48,844 bases of DNA, from the NCBI GenBank assembly GCA_022824145.1, contig JAJEAY010000038.1, positions 1-48,844 of the forward strand, written 5' to 3'. This stretch comes from Rhodobacter sp. (GTDB lineage: Bacteria; Pseudomonadota; Alphaproteobacteria; Rhodobacterales; Rhodobacteraceae). Position numbers and translations under genes: made by a program. Of this stretch, positions 46,129 through 48,844 are shown in pieces; position 1 is the first letter of the stretch, and every line of letters begins with the position of its first letter. The notes beneath the pieces are model-generated. The model did no database searches. It saw only the letters and a list, made by a program, of their open reading frames with translations, and had not been told where the DNA came from.

Positions 46129-46925
46129 GCGCGTGGTCTCTCCTTCGTGCGCTGCTGCTGGCCTTGCTGGCCTTCGCAATTTTCGGGCCGATCATGAACA
46201 TGCTGATCTGGTCGGTCGCAGAAGTTTGGTATTTCCCGGGAAAGCTGCCGCAGGAGTGGGGTTTCAAGTTCTGGGAGAGGGTGTTCCGCCCACAGGGCAA
46301 CGCCATGGTTTCGCTGTCAAACTCGGTCCTGATCGCCTGCCTGACTGTGATCGTAAGCCTGATCGTGGCAGTGCCGGCAGGACTGGCGCTGGGTCGAGGT
46401 AACGTTCCTTGGCGGGCAATCCTACTACTGCTGTTCCTGCTCCCACAGGCTTTTCCGTCAATTGCCGTGCATATGAATATCGCGCGGGTGTTCTATGGGA
46501 TTGGGCTGAACGGAACCTATGCGGGCGTAATCCTCGTTCACACGATCCAGGGCCTTGTGTTCTCGGTCTGGATCGCCACCGCCGCATTTGCTGCCGTGGA
46601 CCACGAACTTGAAGAGGCGGCGGCCAATTTGGGGGCAAACCGCTGGACCGTGTTTCGCACGGTTACCCTTCCCCTGGCCCTACCTGGAATCCTCGCCAGC
46701 GCGATATTCGTCTTTCTTATCTCGCTTGACGAGTTTACGGGCACTTTCTTCGTAGGGGTGCCAGATATCACAACCATGCCGCTCCTACTCTTCACAGCCA
46801 GCATGGAAGGCAACTATCAGATTGCGTCAATCACGGCGCTGATTCTGTTGGTCCCCTCGGTTCTGTTCATGATGGTGATAGAGCGGTTTCTCAAAGCGGA
46901 CGTTCTGTCGAAATTCGGTCATTGA
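46125..46925 (+). CDS. ABC transporter permease 2 (PotC/FbpB-like)
   Basis: A 266-residue inner-membrane permease with about six hydrophobic segments and an EAA loop LEEAAANLGANRWTVFRTVT. The C-terminal segment LISLDEFTGTFFVGVPDITT is the typical block of PotC/YnjC-like permeases. ATG 46125 overlaps the permease 1 stop; the frame upstream to 45999 is a shadow. It ends the operon about 145 bases before the group II intron. Confidence 0.92.
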   Translation: MSAWSLLRALLLALLAFAIFGPIMNMLIWSVAEVWYFPGKLPQEWGFKFWERVFRPQGNAMVSLSNSVLIACLTVIVSLIVAVPAGLALGRGNVPWRAILLLLFLLPQAFPSIAVHMNIARVFYGIGLNGTYAGVILVHTIQGLVFSVWIATAAFAAVDHELEEAAANLGANRWTVFRTVTLPLALPGILASAIFVFLISLDEFTGTFFVGVPDITTMPLLLFTASMEGNYQIASITALILLVPSVLFMMVIERFLKADVLSKFGH

Positions 46926-47069
46926 ATTCGTATGCTGGGCATTGTGGTAGAGAAGTGAAATGTCACAGTCTGGCTCGGCGGATCGACTGATGGCTATCGC
47001 TGCGACTTGCCAGATAACGATTAATGTCATCACAACTCCAGGTTCGTTGCCCTATGTTGGCGGCTTGGG

Positions 47070-48700
47070 GCCGGGTAGACGGGACCGTTGCCGAGCCCCG
47101 TCCCCCACAGACCCGGGCGTGCGTGACTGACACACCCGGTTCCTCGCATGGCAGGTTCCGCTCAAGGAGCGTGGATCGACCGCGTGACCGTGGCTTCTGG
47201 CAGGGGATTCGGGCGGGAACGGCGTTGAACCGATCCCGGCAGATCCGCCCGCTGCGGTGGCGCCGTCCGAGCCAGAGCCGCCAGCTTCCGGCCACGGCGT
47301 TCCGGAAACCGGAGAGCCGTCTGCCGTTGCCCGTCAGGCCGTAGCAGGCGCAGTGTCCCCGGATCACGCCGGCAGGATGCCGGCATTGATCCCCAACCGG
47401 CATGTGCCGACGCTCCCTGCACCAGTCCCGCACCGACCTGACGGCCCGCGCGAGGCGCGCCTTGGCGGTGAACCGCCGCCCGGCCCAGCGCCCTTTTCCG
47501 CGTCCTGCCCCGGAGATGGGTGAAGCCGGGAAAGCCAAACCGGTTCGACGGATCATGTCCGCCGGTCTTTGGCCGGAAGTCCACGTGCCGCGTCCTGGTC
47601 GGGTGGAGCGCCAGCCCATGTTCTGCAGGGCGCGCACCCAAGGCGGCGAGAACACGCCCGCCGTCCAGACGGCATTCGAGCGCGATGACAGAGTCATCCG
47701 CATAGCGCACGAGCCGGCAAGCTCCCGATCCGGGCTGCACCGTTTCCATCATCCATGAATCCAGCACATGGTTCAGGAAGACGTTCGATAGAATCGGCGG
47801 GACGACCCCACCTTCGGCGTGTCCGTTTCCGAACGCTGCAGAACGCCCGAATCCAGGACTCCCGTTTTCAGCCACCTGTCGGTCATGCGGCGTGTCACGC
47901 CGACCTTGATCCTCAGGCCGGGAACTCCCGGAGGCGTCGGTGGTCGATCGTGCCAGAACAGGCCTTGACATCGGCGTCGATCACCCATCGCAGACCCTCC
48001 ACGGCCAACCCGTCCCACAGGTCGCTGAGTGCGCCGTGGGCAGACCGGCCGGGCCGGAAGCCGTAAGAGCAAGGCAGGAAATCCGCCTCGTGGACCGGCT
48101 CCGGAATCATTGCAATGGCCCGCTGCGTCACCTTGTCTTCCAAGGTCGGGACGCCAAGGGGCCGCTGCCTCCCATCCGCTTTGGGGATGAAATGGCGGCG
48201 AACCGGGCGCGCGTGGCAGCAGCCGGACCTGATCCGGTTCAGGAGGTCCGGGCGGCTGGCCTCCAGATCCATCCCGTATTCGGCTGCCGTCACGCCGTCC
48301 ACGCCCGTCGCCCCGTCCTTGCGGGTGAGGCTCCAGGCCATGTGCATCCACTCACGGTCGATGTGGTGGTGCAGTGCGGTGAACACCAGGTCCGGGCAGG
48401 CTCTCGCCTGTTCGGCTATCCGCTCCTGTTTCGCTGGCACGTTGGCGAAGCTCTGTGTCTTCACGTGTTTCCCACCTTCGGTTCCGTCCATGCGACGCCT
48501 CGCTTCCGTCCGCCGGATCCCGATGGACACGGCTCCCCGACCTCGACGGTACTGTCAAGACTTTGCGACATTCTCCGGCCCCGGTCGGTCCGGTCCACCT
48601 CGCCCGTAGCGGCGTTCCCGGCGCTGCCCCCGCTATCACCGACACAAAGGCACCGGCATAGAGAGTTTCGGGATTCAACAGGTCGCTTCGCCACCCGCTG
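47070..48700 (-). mobile_element. Decayed group II intron
   Basis: On the minus strand, domain V is recognisable at 47110-47142 (GAACCGGGTG...GCCCGGGTC). Domain VI follows (GACGGGGCTCGGC-AACGGTCCCGTC), ending CTACCCGG near 47070, where intron ends CTACCCGAC in related elements. In domain V the catalytic-triad position reads AAC instead of the usual AGC, an A opposite G where G-U is expected. The interior encodes a broken reverse transcriptase. The 5' boundary could not be seen; about 48700 is an estimate from the length of leader RNA in related introns. Confidence 0.7.
47162..48530 (-). pseudogene. ltrA: Group II intron reverse transcriptase/maturase (LtrA), multiply frameshifted
   Basis: The minus strand from about 48530 reads RKDGATGVDGVTAAEYGMDL, then FIPKADGRQRPLGVPTLEDK and YGFRPGRSAHGALSDLWDGL: reverse transcriptase blocks 0-3. 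After REFPA (47913) the frame changes to LRIKVGVTRRMTDRWLKTGV. It changes again to EGGVVPPILSNVFLNHVLDS and RLVRYADDSVIALE with the YADD catalytic motif, then to RLARAVRSVRDWCRERRHMP of the maturase domain, and finally to the tail SIHAP with stop 47162. At least four frameshifts plus substitutions such as DVKACSGTID (normally DVKACF(D/G)TID) show it is dead. Confidence 0.85.
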
Positions 48701-48844
48701 CGCCCTGCCCATTGATCACTTAGTTACTAGACAATCGCACCAGTTGGGTTGCTGCCGCGCATTTGCGGCACCGCACGCGGCAGCATTTCAGGCGTTTCTG
48801 GCGAGATATGGATGCAAGGCGCTTGCCTCGCCGTTCTCCGCGAT
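48531..48844. other. 5' part of the group II intron RNA and right-edge flank
   Basis: 48531-48700 should be the structured leader of the intron (domains I-III upstream of the reverse transcriptase start); its start is not defined. From 48700 to the window edge no gene was recognised. Confidence 0.35.

Noticed and set aside
1-48844. CRISPR arrays, rRNA and tRNA genes
   Set aside because: No regularly spaced repeats and no tRNA-like or rRNA-like segments were recognised by eye; a tRNA scan would be needed to exclude a missed tRNA.

Overview
The window looks like an alphaproteobacterial chromosome, most likely order Rhodobacterales. The evidence is gene content and order: ftsY, an EamA transporter and a YciB-type septation protein in a row, divergent xseA and purD, a SAM-II riboswitch in front of metZ, a twin-arginine dipeptide-type binding protein with a fused double ATPase, and moderately high GC. 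No rRNA, tRNA or CRISPR array was recognised. This is an inference from familiarity with these families; no search was run.

Layout. 1-2765: core genes on the minus strand (DUF1330 protein, partial; TPR protein; glycerol kinase). 2766-12373: accessory island. A tnpB gene is represented by an N-terminal piece (3127-3579) and a C-terminal piece (7682-8250). Between them lies an intact two-gene unit: a 1045-residue Eco57I-like adenine methyltransferase and an overlapping PD-(D/E)xK nuclease. An IS630-family element with 24-bp inverted ends and flanking TA (8249-9436) sits at the end of tnpB and is decayed. Two small coupled ORFs and a Fic/antitoxin pair follow. 12374-24730: core block with tusA, ccdA, cysG, an AruI-like decarboxylase, trkH, folE2, metZ (SAM-II riboswitch, terminator-spanning leader ORF), yciB, an EamA transporter and ftsY. 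A candidate miniature inverted-repeat element lies at 21808-21915. 24731-30276: second accessory island with an AAA ATPase, a RecB-motif nuclease whose start region is duplicated into a small upstream ORF, an Xre/ParS-type antitoxin with a truncated RES toxin, and a Uma2 nuclease. 30277-36877: dipeptide/oligopeptide ABC operon with a LysR regulator. 37548-40437: xseA and purD. 41268-46925: a LacI regulator, a cyclic-phosphodiesterase-like 2H protein and a four-gene ABC importer. 47070 to about 48700: a decayed group II intron on the minus strand, with domains V and VI visible and a reverse transcriptase broken by at least four frameshifts.

How it fits together. The core block has a sulfur and one-carbon flavour: TusA sulfur transfer, CcdA thiol export, CysG siroheme for sulfite reduction, MetZ sulfhydrylation under SAM control. 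The islands carry restriction-like, toxin-antitoxin and nuclease genes among mobile-element remains, as expected for defence or turnover hot spots. Both ABC operons have a perfect GC-rich hairpin directly after the binding-protein gene, probably to raise its level over the permeases.
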